From positions 1 through 34,594 of the forward strand of contig CAMDGL010000003.1 in assembly GCA_945897845.1 (NCBI GenBank): 34,594 nucleotides of DNA. Reading direction: 5' to 3'. The notes under the pieces were generated by a model, which worked only from the letters and a program-made list of their open reading frames with translations, had not been told where the DNA came from and ran no database searches. Source of the stretch: Chitinophaga pinensis. Lineage in GTDB: Bacteria > Bacteroidota > Bacteroidia > Bacteroidales > Prolixibacteraceae. Within the stretch, counting starts at the first letter, position 1. Every line of letters begins with the position of its first letter. Both the position numbers and the translations under genes were made by a program. This document shows, piece by piece, positions 1-9,058 of the stretch.

Positions 1-263
1 GGAGTAGTTGGACGATTAATGGTTCCATCCCACCAAATGTGCTCATCTGTTACTGCATCCTTTACGAAAAATTTATCTTTAGGTGAACGTCCGGTAAATT
101 TACCTGTATCAACCGAAATAGCTCCGGTGTTTGTTAATATACCTTTTTCAAAACCTTCGTTAGAAGGATCAATTTCTGCCTGAAAAAGTTCCTCATAAGT
201 TGGATTGTGAAAAATTTCAACATTGGTATCAATACCATACTTTAATAAATCTGTGTTTTTCAT
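1..263 (-). CDS. pckA: Phosphoenolpyruvate carboxykinase (ATP), 5' part
   Basis: The gene runs off the left edge of the window, so only about the first 87 codons are present. It starts at the ATG whose complement is at 261-263. The peptide begins [12 protein letters not shown] and contains TGRSPKDKF followed by a W-rich stretch (HIWWDG). This is the N-terminal signature of ATP-dependent PEP carboxykinase, where the RSPKDKF segment contributes to substrate binding. The enzyme interconverts oxaloacetate and PEP in the cytosol. In anaerobic Bacteroidota it often works in the CO2-fixing direction toward succinate. The kinase motifs lie outside the window, so completeness cannot be judged. A possible -7 box lies 53 bp upstream of the start. 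Confidence 0.9.
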   Translation of the reverse strand, partial: MKNTDLLKYGIDTNVEIFHNPTYEELFQAEIDPSNEGFEKGILTNTGAISVDTGKFTGRSPKDKFFVKDAVTDEHIWWDGTINRPTT

Positions 264-315
264 GATAAGTAATTAAATTTTAACAAGTTTCAACGATTCA
301 AAATTTTCTCGGGAT

Positions 316-323
316 CAAAAATA
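316..323 (-). promoter_or_regulatory. Possible -7 box for pckA
   Basis: The minus strand reads TATTTTTG, which fits the Bacteroidota -7 consensus TAnnTTTG. It would give a leader of roughly 50 nt before the pckA start. I saw no good TTTG -33 box at the usual 19-21 bp spacing, so this rests on one element only. Confidence 0.3.
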
Positions 324-451
324 CCTTTTTTTGCCCCCTTGTCTGAATGGTAAATATTAAATTAAGATCAATTCATACCAACCCCGTTTCCGGTGCCAAA
401 TATTTCACACAACACTCTGAAAATCAATATCTAATAAATAATAGCACAAAA

Positions 452-492
452 AAAAGAATGTTAAGAAATTATTAATTTCAAAACATTCTTTT
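452..492 (-). terminator. xerD rho-independent terminator
   Basis: An 11-bp inverted repeat (aaaagaatgtt at 452-462, aacattctttt at 482-492) encloses a second small stem (gaaatt/aatttc). On the minus strand it is followed by a run of T from the A-tract at 448-455. It sits 24 nt past the xerD stop, in the right orientation to end that transcript. Confidence 0.7.
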
Positions 493-515
493 CGTAATTA
501 AGTTAGAAGAAAAAT

Positions 516-1415
516 TTATGATCTCGGATGAAATTGATTTAAAGTTGACTTTAAATAATCCCTATCGAGATGGGTGTAAATCTCAGTAGTTAAAATTGAT
601 TCATGACCAAGCATTTCCTGCACAGCACGCAAGTCAGCCCCCCCGTTAATCAAATGGGTTGCAAATGAGTGCCTGAAAGTGTGAGGACTGATCTTCTTTT
701 CGAAACCGGCTTTAATAGCAAGGTTTTTAATAATGGTAAAGATCATAACGCGACTTAGTTTTTTGCCCCTGCGGTTCAGGAAAAGAATGTTTTCACTTTC
801 TTTTGAAACTTTCAGTGACTTTCTGTAAACGTCCATGTATTTATTGATTTCTTCAATCGCTTTTTCGCTTACAGGAACCAATCTTTCTTTGTTGTTTTTA
901 CCTTCAACTTTAATATATCCCTGATCGAATGACAGATTGGATATTTTAAGGTTTACCAACTCAGAAACACGCAATCCGCAACTGTATAAAGTTTCGAGCA
1001 TTGCCTTGTTTCTCTGACCTTCCGGCTTGGCTAACTCAACGGTATCGATCATCAGATCGATTTCTTCGATGGTTAGAACATCAGGCAGTTTGCGGCCAAT
1101 TTTAGGAGATTCCAACAAAGTTGTCGGATCGCTGGTTATTTTTCCTTCCATAAGCATGTACTTATAGAAAGATTTGATACCAGAAATTGTACGGGCTTGT
1201 GTTCTTGGTGAAACTCCCTTGTCATTGATCCATTCTACGAATTTCTTCAAATTATTCAGTTTCACTTTTTCTGGAGCCAGTTTCTTAACTTCTTCGTCAG
1301 AAAAGGTCATCAGCTTGTTTATATCATTGATATAAGCAGCGATTGAGTTTGCAGACAAACCCTTTTCCAATCGTAAGAAAGACTCAAATCCTTTTTTGCT
1401 ATCTTCCCATTTCAT
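516..1415 (-). CDS. xerD: Site-specific tyrosine recombinase XerD
   Basis: A 299-residue tyrosine recombinase of normal length for XerC/XerD. The N-terminal SAM-like core-binding domain covers about residues 1-95 (SANSIAAYINDINKL, ARTISGIKSFYKYM). The catalytic domain follows, with the Arg in GLRVSELVNL, the Lys in the VEGKNNKERLVPV hairpin, HTFRHSFATHL (HxxR), the His in LGHESI and the nucleophile Tyr in EIYTHLD. These are the full R-K-H-R-H-Y set. Xer recombinases resolve chromosome dimers at dif together with FtsK, which is also encoded in this window. It is divergent from aroQ. The call of XerD over XerC or a phage integrase rests on length, the compact motifs and the housekeeping setting. 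Confidence 0.88.
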   Translation of the reverse strand: MKWEDSKKGFESFLRLEKGLSANSIAAYINDINKLMTFSDEEVKKLAPEKVKLNNLKKFVEWINDKGVSPRTQARTISGIKSFYKYMLMEGKITSDPTTLLESPKIGRKLPDVLTIEEIDLMIDTVELAKPEGQRNKAMLETLYSCGLRVSELVNLKISNLSFDQGYIKVEGKNNKERLVPVSEKAIEEINKYMDVYRKSLKVSKESENILFLNRRGKKLSRVMIFTIIKNLAIKAGFEKKISPHTFRHSFATHLINGGADLRAVQEMLGHESILTTEIYTHLDRDYLKSTLNQFHPRS

Positions 1416-1579
1416 AATTAAAAGCTTTAAATTTTTAATTCTATAACATTTATTGATAATTTTGGTTTGTAAATCCTGATGATATTAAAAATATGACCAT
1501 CCACCCAGATTACATAATTTTTCAATACGAATTTACATTCGGTTAAGTTACTAATATTATTAAAATAAAAAATCAAAAT

Positions 1580-2008
1580 ATGAAAATTTTGTTAATAAAT
1601 GGCCCAAATTTGAATTTATTGGGTATTCGTGAGAAAAGTATCTACGGAAATTCCACATTTGAAAGCTATTTCAAGGTTCTTCAGGAAAAATACCATGCTA
1701 TAAGTCTTGAGTATTATCAGTCAAATATCGAAGGAGAACTGATTAATAAAATCCATGAAACAGGATTTAATTACGATGGCTTAGTTATCAATGCAGGCGC
1801 TTATACGCATACTTCCATTGCCATCCGTGATGCTATTTCAGGAATAAAAGCTCCGGTAGTTGAAGTTCACATATCGAACATCCTTACCAGAGAAAGCTTC
1901 AGGCACGAATCACTAATTGGTCCTGTTTGCATCGGAAGTATTATGGGATTTGGCCTTGATTCGTACAGGCTTGGAATTGAGGCAATTACTAAATATATTA
2001 AATCTTAA
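1580..2008 (+). CDS. aroQ: Type II 3-dehydroquinate dehydratase
   Basis: A 142-residue protein, the usual size for type II dehydroquinases. It converts 3-dehydroquinate to 3-dehydroshikimate in the shikimate pathway and acts as a dodecamer in the cytosol. Visible signatures are INGPNLNLLGIRE at the N-terminus, the flexible-loop Tyr in KSIYGNSTFE, NAGAYTHTSIAIRDAI, EVHISNI and the final RESFRHESLI. Together they carry the catalytic Tyr, Arg and His and the substrate-binding Asn/His. It is divergent from xerD and lies 85 bp before pyk on the same strand. A TAnnTTTG-like string (1457-1464) lies well upstream and could serve as promoter, but this is weak. Confidence 0.93.
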   Translation: MKILLINGPNLNLLGIREKSIYGNSTFESYFKVLQEKYHAISLEYYQSNIEGELINKIHETGFNYDGLVINAGAYTHTSIAIRDAISGIKAPVVEVHISNILTRESFRHESLIGPVCIGSIMGFGLDSYRLGIEAITKYIKS

Positions 2009-2061
2009 TGACCATTACATATTCTCAAGTGGATCAATAGATCTGAATTTAATAATTTACA

Positions 2062-2069
2062 TACTTTTG
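2062..2069 (+). promoter_or_regulatory. -7 promoter box for pyk
   Basis: TACTTTTG matches TAnnTTTG exactly and would start a transcript at about 2073, giving a leader of about 20 nt before the pyk ATG at 2094. No clear -33 TTTG is visible. Confidence 0.42.
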
Positions 2070-2093
2070 TCGCCCTCACCAAAAACATGAAAG

Positions 2094-3512
2094 ATGAAAC
2101 ACACTAAAATAGTAGCCACCATCTCTGATAAACGCTGCGATCCTGAATTTATCCGGCAACTGTACGAAGCAGGAATGAATGTGGTTAGACTTAATACCGC
2201 GCATATTTCACCCGAGAGTGCGCTTGAAATGATCAAAAATGTACGAAGCGTATCGGAAGATATCGGAATTCTGGTTGACACCAAAGGGCCTGAAATCAGA
2301 ACTGTCGGGATTTCGGAACCAATTAATGTCAAAGAGGGAGATATTATTAAATTAGCGGGCGGACAAGGTCAATCGGACAATCAAATGTTTTTTGTAAGCT
2401 ACGAAAAAATCCAGATGGAAGTTCCTGTTGGCAACCAAATACTGATCGACGATGGCGATCTCTCGCTCGATGTGATTGAACAATCGGATGAATTTTTAAC
2501 CTGCAGGGTTGGAAACAGCGGACAAATCAAAAACAAAAAGAGTATCAATACCCCGGGAGTAAGTGTTGACCTGCCGTCAATTAGTGAAAAAGATGCTGAT
2601 TTCATTGAATTTTCAGCAAAAAACAACATCGACTTCATAGCTCATTCCTTTGTCAGGAATAAACAAGACGTTTTGGCTGTTCAGGAAATTTTAAACAAGT
2701 TCGACAGCAAAATAAAAATTATTGCTAAAATTGAGAACCTGGACGGTGTCAACAACATTGATGAAATTCTCCAATATGCTTACGGCATTATGGTTGCCCG
2801 CGGTGACCTCGGAATCGAAATACCCGCTGAAAAGATTCCAAGTATTCAACGAAAATTAATTAAGAAAGCGGTTCAGCAAAAAAAACCTGTAATTATTGCA
2901 ACTCAGATGTTGCATTCCATGATCGACAATCCGAGGCCGACGCGGGCCGAAGTGGGAGATGTTGCTACAGCCATATACGATCGGACCGATGCGATTATGC
3001 TTTCAGGAGAGACAGCCTACGGAAGTTATCCGATTGAGGCCGTAAATGTTATGACAAAAATTGCACTTGAAGTGGAAGCAAGCAAAGACCGACGCAATGA
3101 CTTGCCAGTTCCTCGCCTTGACAATGAAACTTCTGCATTTCTTGCTGAAGCCGCAGTACTGGCCTCAAAAGAATTAAAAGTAAGTGCCATTGTAACAGAT
3201 ACACTAACAGGAAAAATTGCCAGGTATATTGCAGCTTTCAGAGGAACATTACCGGTATTTGCAAAGTGTCATAACGGACGGGTGAAACGCGAACTGGCCC
3301 TTTCATACGGTGTTTTCCCAAGCGAAATTAAATCAAAGAAAAACAAGCATAAACTGATTGAAACTTCTTTATTGGATTTAGTTGAAAGAAAAATGATTAC
3401 CGAAAAAGACACGGTGGTTTATGTTGGCGGAAACTTCGGTGTTGGCGGTGGTACTTCATTTATTGAAATTGCTTCAGTTGAACAAATGGCACATTCAAAA
3501 ATGAAAAACTAA
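2094..3512 (+). CDS. pyk: Pyruvate kinase
   Basis: A 472-residue pyruvate kinase of standard bacterial length. It catalyses PEP + ADP to pyruvate + ATP, the last glycolytic step. The A/B barrel motifs are present: TKIVATISDKR at the start, DTKGPEIRT, KIENLDGVNNIDEIL with the catalytic Lys, the metal-binding MVARGDLGIEIP, and the long signature around QMLHSMIDNPRPTRAEVGDVATAIYD and MLSGETAYGSYPIEAV. The C-terminal allosteric domain (about 350-472) is intact. The gene lies 85 bp after aroQ and has its own -7 box, so it is probably transcribed separately or in addition. It converges on lolA across a shared hairpin terminator. Confidence 0.97.
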   Translation: MKHTKIVATISDKRCDPEFIRQLYEAGMNVVRLNTAHISPESALEMIKNVRSVSEDIGILVDTKGPEIRTVGISEPINVKEGDIIKLAGGQGQSDNQMFFVSYEKIQMEVPVGNQILIDDGDLSLDVIEQSDEFLTCRVGNSGQIKNKKSINTPGVSVDLPSISEKDADFIEFSAKNNIDFIAHSFVRNKQDVLAVQEILNKFDSKIKIIAKIENLDGVNNIDEILQYAYGIMVARGDLGIEIPAEKIPSIQRKLIKKAVQQKKPVIIATQMLHSMIDNPRPTRAEVGDVATAIYDRTDAIMLSGETAYGSYPIEAVNVMTKIALEVEASKDRRNDLPVPRLDNETSAFLAEAAVLASKELKVSAIVTDTLTGKIARYIAAFRGTLPVFAKCHNGRVKRELALSYGVFPSEIKSKKNKHKLIETSLLDLVERKMITEKDTVVYVGGNFGVGGGTSFIEIASVEQMAHSKMKN

Positions 3513-3530
3513 TCCAATATATTACCATAA

Positions 3531-3560
3531 AAAAAGGGAGCCGTTTGGCTCCCTTTTTTT
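3531..3560. terminator. Bidirectional terminator between pyk and lolA
   Basis: A 7-bp GC-rich stem (gggagcc 3536-3542, ggctccc 3547-3553) with the loop GTTT is flanked by A5 on the left and T7 on the right, so it works on both strands. The lolA stop codon (3559-3561, read on the minus strand) lies inside the T-tract. Confidence 0.88.
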
Positions 3561-4209
3561 ATCTCATATCAACAATTTCAACGTCCTTGTATTTCGATGC
3601 ATCAAAAACAAAGTCCGAATCTTTGAAAACTCCGTCAGTTTTGAACTGGCTGATGGAAACTTTGTAACTATTTCCATCTTTCCCTGAAATATCCGCCCCG
3701 CGAATCAGCATCTTTTGTTTATCAATCATTAGCTTAATACTGCGAACATCGCCTGTTGCCTTTTGCGGTGTCAGGTTGATGTTGTAAACCGGAACACCTG
3801 CATCAGCAGATTCACTACCAAATTTATAATTGAACCCTCTTTCGTAAATGGTAAAAATACGGGTAGGATCCATTAAATCATCGGTTGATTCATCCAGACT
3901 TGAAATGCTGACTTCGTTAGAATTGACCATATAAGTCCAGATTGTTTTACCATCACAAGTAACCTGTAATCCCATCATTGGGATATTCAACTTATATTTC
4001 TTGCCTTTCAGAATAATTGTTCCACTGTTTTTTTCCTGAATGTTCTCGGCTTTGTTATTCATCTCGAAAGTGAATTTAGCTTCGATGGATGACAATGATT
4101 GTGTTGTCTTTGTAACTTTTTCAAGTATTTCTTTCGCTTTTGCATCTTGCTGGCTATATCCGGCTATGAAACAAATGGAAAGCACAGTAATTAAAAATAA
4201 TTTTCTCAT
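3559..4209 (-). CDS. LolA-like outer-membrane lipoprotein carrier
   Basis: A 216-residue secreted protein with a signal peptide (MRKLFLITVLSICFIAGYSQ, cleaved near the Q-rich junction). The mature part has the LolA fold pattern: an amphipathic N-terminal helix (AKEILEKVTKTTQSLSSIEAKF), then alternating beta strands with conserved turns such as GTIILKGKKYKLNIP and DGKTIWTYMVNSNEVSI. LolA carries lipoproteins across the periplasm to the outer membrane. It follows ftsK by 24 nt on the same strand, an arrangement also seen in other bacteria, which supports co-transcription. Sequence similarity across this family is low, so the transport role is inferred from fold pattern and context. Confidence 0.8.
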   Translation of the reverse strand: MRKLFLITVLSICFIAGYSQQDAKAKEILEKVTKTTQSLSSIEAKFTFEMNNKAENIQEKNSGTIILKGKKYKLNIPMMGLQVTCDGKTIWTYMVNSNEVSISSLDESTDDLMDPTRIFTIYERGFNYKFGSESADAGVPVYNINLTPQKATGDVRSIKLMIDKQKMLIRGADISGKDGNSYKVSISQFKTDGVFKDSDFVFDASKYKDVEIVDMR

Positions 4210-4233
4210 TTTGTTATATTAAATAATGCGGTT

Positions 4234-6714
4234 CTATTTTAAACCTTTCAATAACTGTTCCAAACTGTATTCGTCCTGAAGTAATACCTGTCTGGCCTTG
4301 CTTCCTTCACTCTGACCGACAATACCTGCAGCTTCCAACTGATCCATGATCCTGCCGGCCCGGTTGTATCCGATCGAGAATTTCCTTTGAATCATCGAAG
4401 TTGACCCCTGTTGATTGGCAACTATCAATCGTGCAGCATCGTCGAACATTTCATCGCGGTTGGTTAAGTCGGCCGCGCCATTGCCACCCTCTGTATCTCC
4501 CACATAATCAGGAAGAAGAAAAGCAGTGGTGTACCCTCTCTGATCTGCAATAAACTCACAAATACGTTCAACTTCAGGAGTATCCACAAATGCACACTGA
4601 ACACGGGTCATTGCACTTCCGCTCGAAACAAGCATGTCACCCTTACCAATCAATTGATTCGCGCCGGGAGTGTCGAGAATCGTTCTTGAGTCGATCATCG
4701 AAGCTACTTTAAAGGCAATACGGGTCGGGAAGTTTGCTTTGATTACACCGGTAATAATATTAATAGACGGACGCTGGGTGGCAATGACCATGTGAATACC
4801 CACTGCACGCGCCAACTGGGCAATACGTGCGATCGGCAATTCAACTTCTTTACCGGCGGTCATGATCAGATCGGCAAACTCGTCAATGATGACTACTATA
4901 TATGGTAAGAACCTGTGACCTTTCTCCGGATTCAGTCGCCGGCCAATGAATTTGGTATTGTATTCAATGATATTGCGCACATGCGCTTTTTTCAGCAAAT
5001 CGTAGCGCGAGTCCATTTCGATATTTACTGAATTCAGCGTATTTTTAACTTTCTGAATATCAGTAATAATTGCATCTTCCTCATCGGGCATTTTAGCTAA
5101 AAAGTGCTTTTCGAGCGACGAATAAAGATTGAGCTCTACCTTTTTTGGATCGATCAGAACAAATTTTAACTGCGAAGGATGTTTCTTATATAATAAGGAG
5201 GTAATAATTGCATTCAATCCAACCGATTTACCCTGACCGGTAGCGCCTGCCACCAATATATGGGGCATTTTGGTCAAATCGACCATGAATGTTTCGTTCG
5301 ATATGGTTTTTCCCAAAGCAATCGGAAGTTCGAAATTCGATTCCTGAAATTTCTTGGATCCGATGATCGAACGCATCGAAACGATTTCAGGCTTTTGGTT
5401 CGGCACTTCAATACCGATGGTTCCCCTTCCCGGAATGGGAGCAATAATACGAATGCCCAATGCGGACAAGCTCAGTGCGATATCGTCTTCCAGGTTTTTA
5501 ATTTTTGCAATCCTGATGCCAGGCGCAGGTACAATCTCGTATAAAGTAATTGTCGGTCCAATGGTAGCCCTGATTTTGGTAATCTCAATTTTGTAATGAC
5601 GAAGCGTTTCTACGATCTTGTTCTTATTTGAAATCAGTTCCTCGTTGCTTACTTCTGCGTTGCCCGATGCGTGATCGTCAAGTAAATCAGGAGTTGGATA
5701 TTTATAAGTTGACAAATCCAAAGTCGGGTCATAATCTTCCATAACCGGAAGCCCATGATCATCAACTTCAGCCTCAACAATTTTAGTAACCTGCAGTTCC
5801 GGATCTTTGATTTTTGATTTCTCAGGTCTGGGGGTGTTACTGAATATCATGTCCTCAATACTCATTTCAACGTCCTTTTGCGACAAGGTATTTTCAATCT
5901 CAAAATCATCATCGTCAACATCAACTTCAGTATCATCTTCATCGGGCGAATCAGGATTGAAAATTGCTTCAATTTTGTTGTCTTCATTGATCACTTTCGA
6001 AATCGATACAACTTCTGTTTCCATCAACGGGGTCTTCTCCAGCGCCAATTCCGGAGATTTTTCTTCTGATAATTGATCAGCAATTACTGGTTCTTTTTCT
6101 TTCCTTGTGAAGACGCGGGTCAGCCATGGAATAAACTGCTGGAAGGTTACAATCAGCAATATAAACAATACAAAAATCAGGATTAAAGTCGCTCCAAGGG
6201 TTCCCAAAATTGACGAAAGTAATTTGGACAATATAAAGCCGTACATTCCTCCGAAATTCAAAAATTGACTATCTATAGAATTGGTCAACAGACCAAGAGC
6301 GATGGAGGCCCAAAGCATCCAAACAATTGAAAAAACAAGTGTTTTGAAAAATTTGATCTTTCGATAGCCAAACAAATTGAGAGCAGCTACAAAAAATATC
6401 AGCACAAAAAAGAAGGATGGAAATCCGAAACCATGATTAATAAACCATTCGCTCAAAAAAGCACCACCTTTTCCGGCTATGTTCTGAACTTTCTCTGAAG
6501 GATCAGTAAATAAATTCCATCCAAGTGACAGTTTACTTTGGTCAACTCCTCCTGAAATAACATAAGAAACAAAGGCTACAGCCATGTATCCGCTGATGAT
6601 CATCAGAAAAAGCCCTAATGTATATCTGAATTGGTTGCTCTTGAAAAAAAGTACAATTCCCCCTGTTTTTTTAGGCGCGGGAGCCTTTGCCGGTTTCTTG
6701 ATTTGCTTTGCCAT
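4234..6714 (-). CDS. ftsK: DNA translocase FtsK/SpoIIIE
   Basis: An 826-residue FtsK with the usual three parts. About four membrane segments occupy residues 30-200. An acidic linker (TEVDVDDDDFEIE) follows to about 340. The motor domain has Walker A GATGQGKS near 490-497 and Walker B VVIIDEFADL with its Asp near 611, followed by a C-terminal winged-helix gamma domain (IGYNRAGRIMDQLEAAGIV) that reads KOPS-type sequences. It pumps DNA at the division septum and activates XerCD recombination. The reading frame extends 25 codons further upstream to 6789. I chose the internal ATG at 6714 (MAKQIKKPAK) because the extension is not conserved-looking and because a promoter box lies within it. lolA follows by 24 nt. 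Confidence 0.95.
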   Translation of the reverse strand: MAKQIKKPAKAPAPKKTGGIVLFFKSNQFRYTLGLFLMIISGYMAVAFVSYVISGGVDQSKLSLGWNLFTDPSEKVQNIAGKGGAFLSEWFINHGFGFPSFFFVLIFFVAALNLFGYRKIKFFKTLVFSIVWMLWASIALGLLTNSIDSQFLNFGGMYGFILSKLLSSILGTLGATLILIFVLFILLIVTFQQFIPWLTRVFTRKEKEPVIADQLSEEKSPELALEKTPLMETEVVSISKVINEDNKIEAIFNPDSPDEDDTEVDVDDDDFEIENTLSQKDVEMSIEDMIFSNTPRPEKSKIKDPELQVTKIVEAEVDDHGLPVMEDYDPTLDLSTYKYPTPDLLDDHASGNAEVSNEELISNKNKIVETLRHYKIEITKIRATIGPTITLYEIVPAPGIRIAKIKNLEDDIALSLSALGIRIIAPIPGRGTIGIEVPNQKPEIVSMRSIIGSKKFQESNFELPIALGKTISNETFMVDLTKMPHILVAGATGQGKSVGLNAIITSLLYKKHPSQLKFVLIDPKKVELNLYSSLEKHFLAKMPDEEDAIITDIQKVKNTLNSVNIEMDSRYDLLKKAHVRNIIEYNTKFIGRRLNPEKGHRFLPYIVVIIDEFADLIMTAGKEVELPIARIAQLARAVGIHMVIATQRPSINIITGVIKANFPTRIAFKVASMIDSRTILDTPGANQLIGKGDMLVSSGSAMTRVQCAFVDTPEVERICEFIADQRGYTTAFLLPDYVGDTEGGNGAADLTNRDEMFDDAARLIVANQQGSTSMIQRKFSIGYNRAGRIMDQLEAAGIVGQSEGSKARQVLLQDEYSLEQLLKGLK

Positions 6715-6735
6715 TCGGGTTATAAAATTCGTGCG

Positions 6736-6743
6736 CAAAGTTA
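6736..6743 (-). promoter_or_regulatory. -7 promoter box for ftsK-lolA
   Basis: The minus strand reads TAACTTTG, an exact TAnnTTTG. Transcription would begin at about 6732, some 18 nt before the chosen ftsK start, which supports that start over the longer frame. The -33 region is not convincing. Confidence 0.42.
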
Positions 6744-6886
6744 ACGATTTTTGCCTATCATATATTTTATCTGCACATCCAATCCACACTTTTATTTATT
6801 CCTGAAATATTTTATCATCTGTTTAACAGCATCCTTTTCCGGCGCTACAACAATCGTTAATCATGATTATAATTGGTTCCTTTTTG

Positions 6887-6894
6887 TACGTTTG
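6887..6894 (+). promoter_or_regulatory. -7 promoter box for arcC-argF
   Basis: TACGTTTG fits TAnnTTTG and lies 66 bp before the carbamate kinase start. The expected -33 TTTG at 19-21 bp spacing is absent; a TTG occurs closer, at 6873-6875. Confidence 0.38.
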
Positions 6895-6960
6895 TCAGCA
6901 ACAGATTATGGCCAAAATGACTGTAAAACCTACTATTACAAAGACTTAACAATTTACTAA

Positions 6961-7911
6961 ATGAAGAAAATTGCAGTTGTGGCGCTTGGCGGAAATGCCT
7001 TACTGAGAGAAAATGAAACCGGCACCATCGAACAACAGGAATCAAATACGACGGAAACGCTTGAAAATCTGATTTTTCTGCTGAAGGAAGGTTTCGAATT
7101 GGTGATAACCCACGGAAACGGGCCGCAAGTTGGCAATATCCTGATGCGGAATGAGGCAGGAAATCAGTTGTACAACATCGCTCCAATGCCACTGGACGTT
7201 TGTGTGGCTGATTCTCAAGGAGGAATTGGGTACATGATTGAACGAATGATTCGAAATGTGTTGAAGAAACATGGCATTCAGAAAAATGTCATCACTTTGG
7301 TTACCATGGCAACAGTCGATCCCAACGATCCGGCATTCGCGAATCCGACCAAGGGAATCGGGAAAATATATTCGGAACCGGAAGCAAAAAAACTTCAGGA
7401 AGAAAAGGGCTGGATTTTCAAACCTTCAGCAAAAGCCAATGGTGGATGGCGGCGAATGGTATCTTCCCCACAGCCAATTGACATCATCAATCAGGAAATC
7501 ATCGAAAATCTGGTCAGGGCCGGGAACATTGTGATTGCAGTTGGCGGCGGCGGCATTCCGGTTTATTACGATGAAAACAATGATCTTCGCACGCTGGATG
7601 CAGTGATCGACAAAGACCTGGCTTCGGCATTGCTGGCTGCTAAGATTAAGGCAAACGAGTTTTATATCCTGACCGATGTGTCATTCATTTATAAAGATTT
7701 TGGCCTGCCAACTCAGGAAAAACTCGAATTCCTGAATTATGCCGATACCGTTAAATATTTAGAAGCAGGAACTTTCTCCGAAGGAACAATGTCGCCAAAG
7801 ATAAAAGCGTGCTTGTACTTTATTAAAAACGGCGGCGAAAAAAGTGTGATTACAGAAGCAAAAAAGCTGGAAGACAAATCGTACGGATCGAAGATTACGA
7901 TGGAATATTAG
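6961..7911 (+). CDS. arcC: Carbamate kinase
   Basis: A 316-residue amino-acid kinase family enzyme of the length usual for carbamate kinase. It opens with KKIAVVALGGNALL and carries THGNGPQVGNI, the long variable arm (about 115-165), IAVGGGGIPVYYDENND and VIDKDLASALLAAKI, all typical of ArcC. The reaction is carbamoyl phosphate + ADP to carbamate + ATP in the cytosol. The next gene on the same strand is an ornithine carbamoyltransferase 131 bp downstream. The pair can run citrulline phosphorolysis with ATP formation. No arginine deiminase (arcA) lies in the window, so the source of citrulline is unknown. The gap holds an intergenic GC-rich repeat. Confidence 0.95.
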   Translation: MKKIAVVALGGNALLRENETGTIEQQESNTTETLENLIFLLKEGFELVITHGNGPQVGNILMRNEAGNQLYNIAPMPLDVCVADSQGGIGYMIERMIRNVLKKHGIQKNVITLVTMATVDPNDPAFANPTKGIGKIYSEPEAKKLQEEKGWIFKPSAKANGGWRRMVSSPQPIDIINQEIIENLVRAGNIVIAVGGGGIPVYYDENNDLRTLDAVIDKDLASALLAAKIKANEFYILTDVSFIYKDFGLPTQEKLEFLNYADTVKYLEAGTFSEGTMSPKIKACLYFIKNGGEKSVITEAKKLEDKSYGSKITMEY

Positions 7912-7992
7912 TAGAGTGATCAGTGGTCAGTCGCAGTTGGCAGAAAAAAAAGGGAAATTAAATGACGGAAATTAATCATTAACGAATTGCCA

Positions 7993-8026
7993 AAAGCCCA
8001 TCCTGTGGAGGGGTTGGGGAGGCTTT
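7993..8026. repeat. GC-rich intergenic repeat
   Basis: The stretch between arcC and argF contains ggggttggggaggcttt bounded by aaagcc/ggcttt arms. A related string, agggttggggatggggcttt, occurs in opposite orientation at 19836-19855. Strings of this kind are scattered between genes in many Bacteroidota, and its function is unknown. The rest of the 131-bp gap shows nothing clear. Confidence 0.45.
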
Positions 8027-8042
8027 AATAAAATACATCGCT

Positions 8043-9041
8043 ATGAAAATCAACCTTAAAAACAGAAATTTCTTAAAATTGCTCGACTTTAATGCAGAAG
8101 AGATTTATTTCCTGCTGAATCTTGCAACAAAATTAAAAAAAGCGAAGGCTTCCGGTCTGGAAGAGCAAATGCTGAGTGGAAAAAACGTGGCACTGATCTT
8201 CGAAAAAACCTCGACACGAACACGTTGTGCATTCGAAGTAGCCGCTTTCGATCAGGGTGCACATGCCACTTATCTGGGACCAACAGGATCACAAATCGGT
8301 CACAAGGAATCGATCAAAGATACAGCAAGGGTTTTGGGCCGGATGTACGATGGCATCGAATACCGCGGATATGGCCAAAGTATCGTGGAAGAACTGGGCA
8401 AATATGCAGGAGTTCCGGTTTGGAATGGGTTGACCGACGAATTTCACCCGACACAGATCCTGGCCGATTTTCTGACAATGAAGGAACACTCGTCAAAACC
8501 GCTCTCGGAGATCAAATTTTGCTATTTGGGCGATGCACGCAACAACATGGGCAATTCGCTGATGGTGGGAGCCGCAAAACTCGGAATGGACTTTAGGGCG
8601 GCAGCGCCGGTGAGTTGCCAGCCATCCGCACAGTTACAGGAAACCTGCCGCGAAATTGCTTCCGAAACCGGCGCCCGGTTGCTCATTACCGATGATTTGG
8701 CTTTGGCTGTAAAGGATTGTGACTTTTTGTACACCGACATCTGGGTTTCAATGGGCGAACCCGAATCAGTATGGGCCGAAAGGATTAAACTGCTCCTACC
8801 CTACCAGGTGAATAAAAAAGCCATGGAACTTACCGGAAATCCGAACGTGAAATTTCTGCATTGTTTGCCGGCATTTCACAACAGAGAAACCAAAGTGGGA
8901 GAAGAAATGTACCAAAAATTCGGTCTCGACGGACTGGAAGTTTCAGAAGAAGTTTTTGAAAGCGAGGCTTCGATTGTTTTCGACCAGGCAGAAAACCGCA
9001 TGCACACGATAAAGGCGGTGATGGTGGCGACAATTGGGTAG
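8043..9041 (+). CDS. argF: Ornithine carbamoyltransferase
   Basis: A 332-residue transcarbamoylase. Carbamoyl-phosphate site motifs are [12 protein letters not shown] (about 58-69), the [11 protein letters not shown] loop near 136, and [10 protein letters not shown] with the catalytic Cys near 275. The ornithine-specific [11 protein letters not shown] loop separates it from acetylornithine and succinylornithine enzymes. It interconverts ornithine + carbamoyl phosphate and citrulline + phosphate. Because it follows carbamate kinase, a catabolic (ArcB-like) role is at least as likely as arginine synthesis, and the sequence does not settle it. The last 57 bp, including the stop, recur downstream as a diverged copy at 9620-9676. 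Confidence 0.93.
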   Translation: MKINLKNRNFLKLLDFNAEEIYFLLNLATKLKKAKASGLEEQMLSGKNVALIFEKTSTRTRCAFEVAAFDQGAHATYLGPTGSQIGHKESIKDTARVLGRMYDGIEYRGYGQSIVEELGKYAGVPVWNGLTDEFHPTQILADFLTMKEHSSKPLSEIKFCYLGDARNNMGNSLMVGAAKLGMDFRAAAPVSCQPSAQLQETCREIASETGARLLITDDLALAVKDCDFLYTDIWVSMGEPESVWAERIKLLLPYQVNKKAMELTGNPNVKFLHCLPAFHNRETKVGEEMYQKFGLDGLEVSEEVFESEASIVFDQAENRMHTIKAVMVATIG

Positions 9042-9058
9042 AAGTTAAAACAATTGCT

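Noticed and set aside
6715-6789. Longer N-terminus of FtsK
   Set aside because: The 25 extra codons include a TAnnTTTG promoter box and a non-membrane, non-conserved stretch; MAKQIKKPAK is the natural start.
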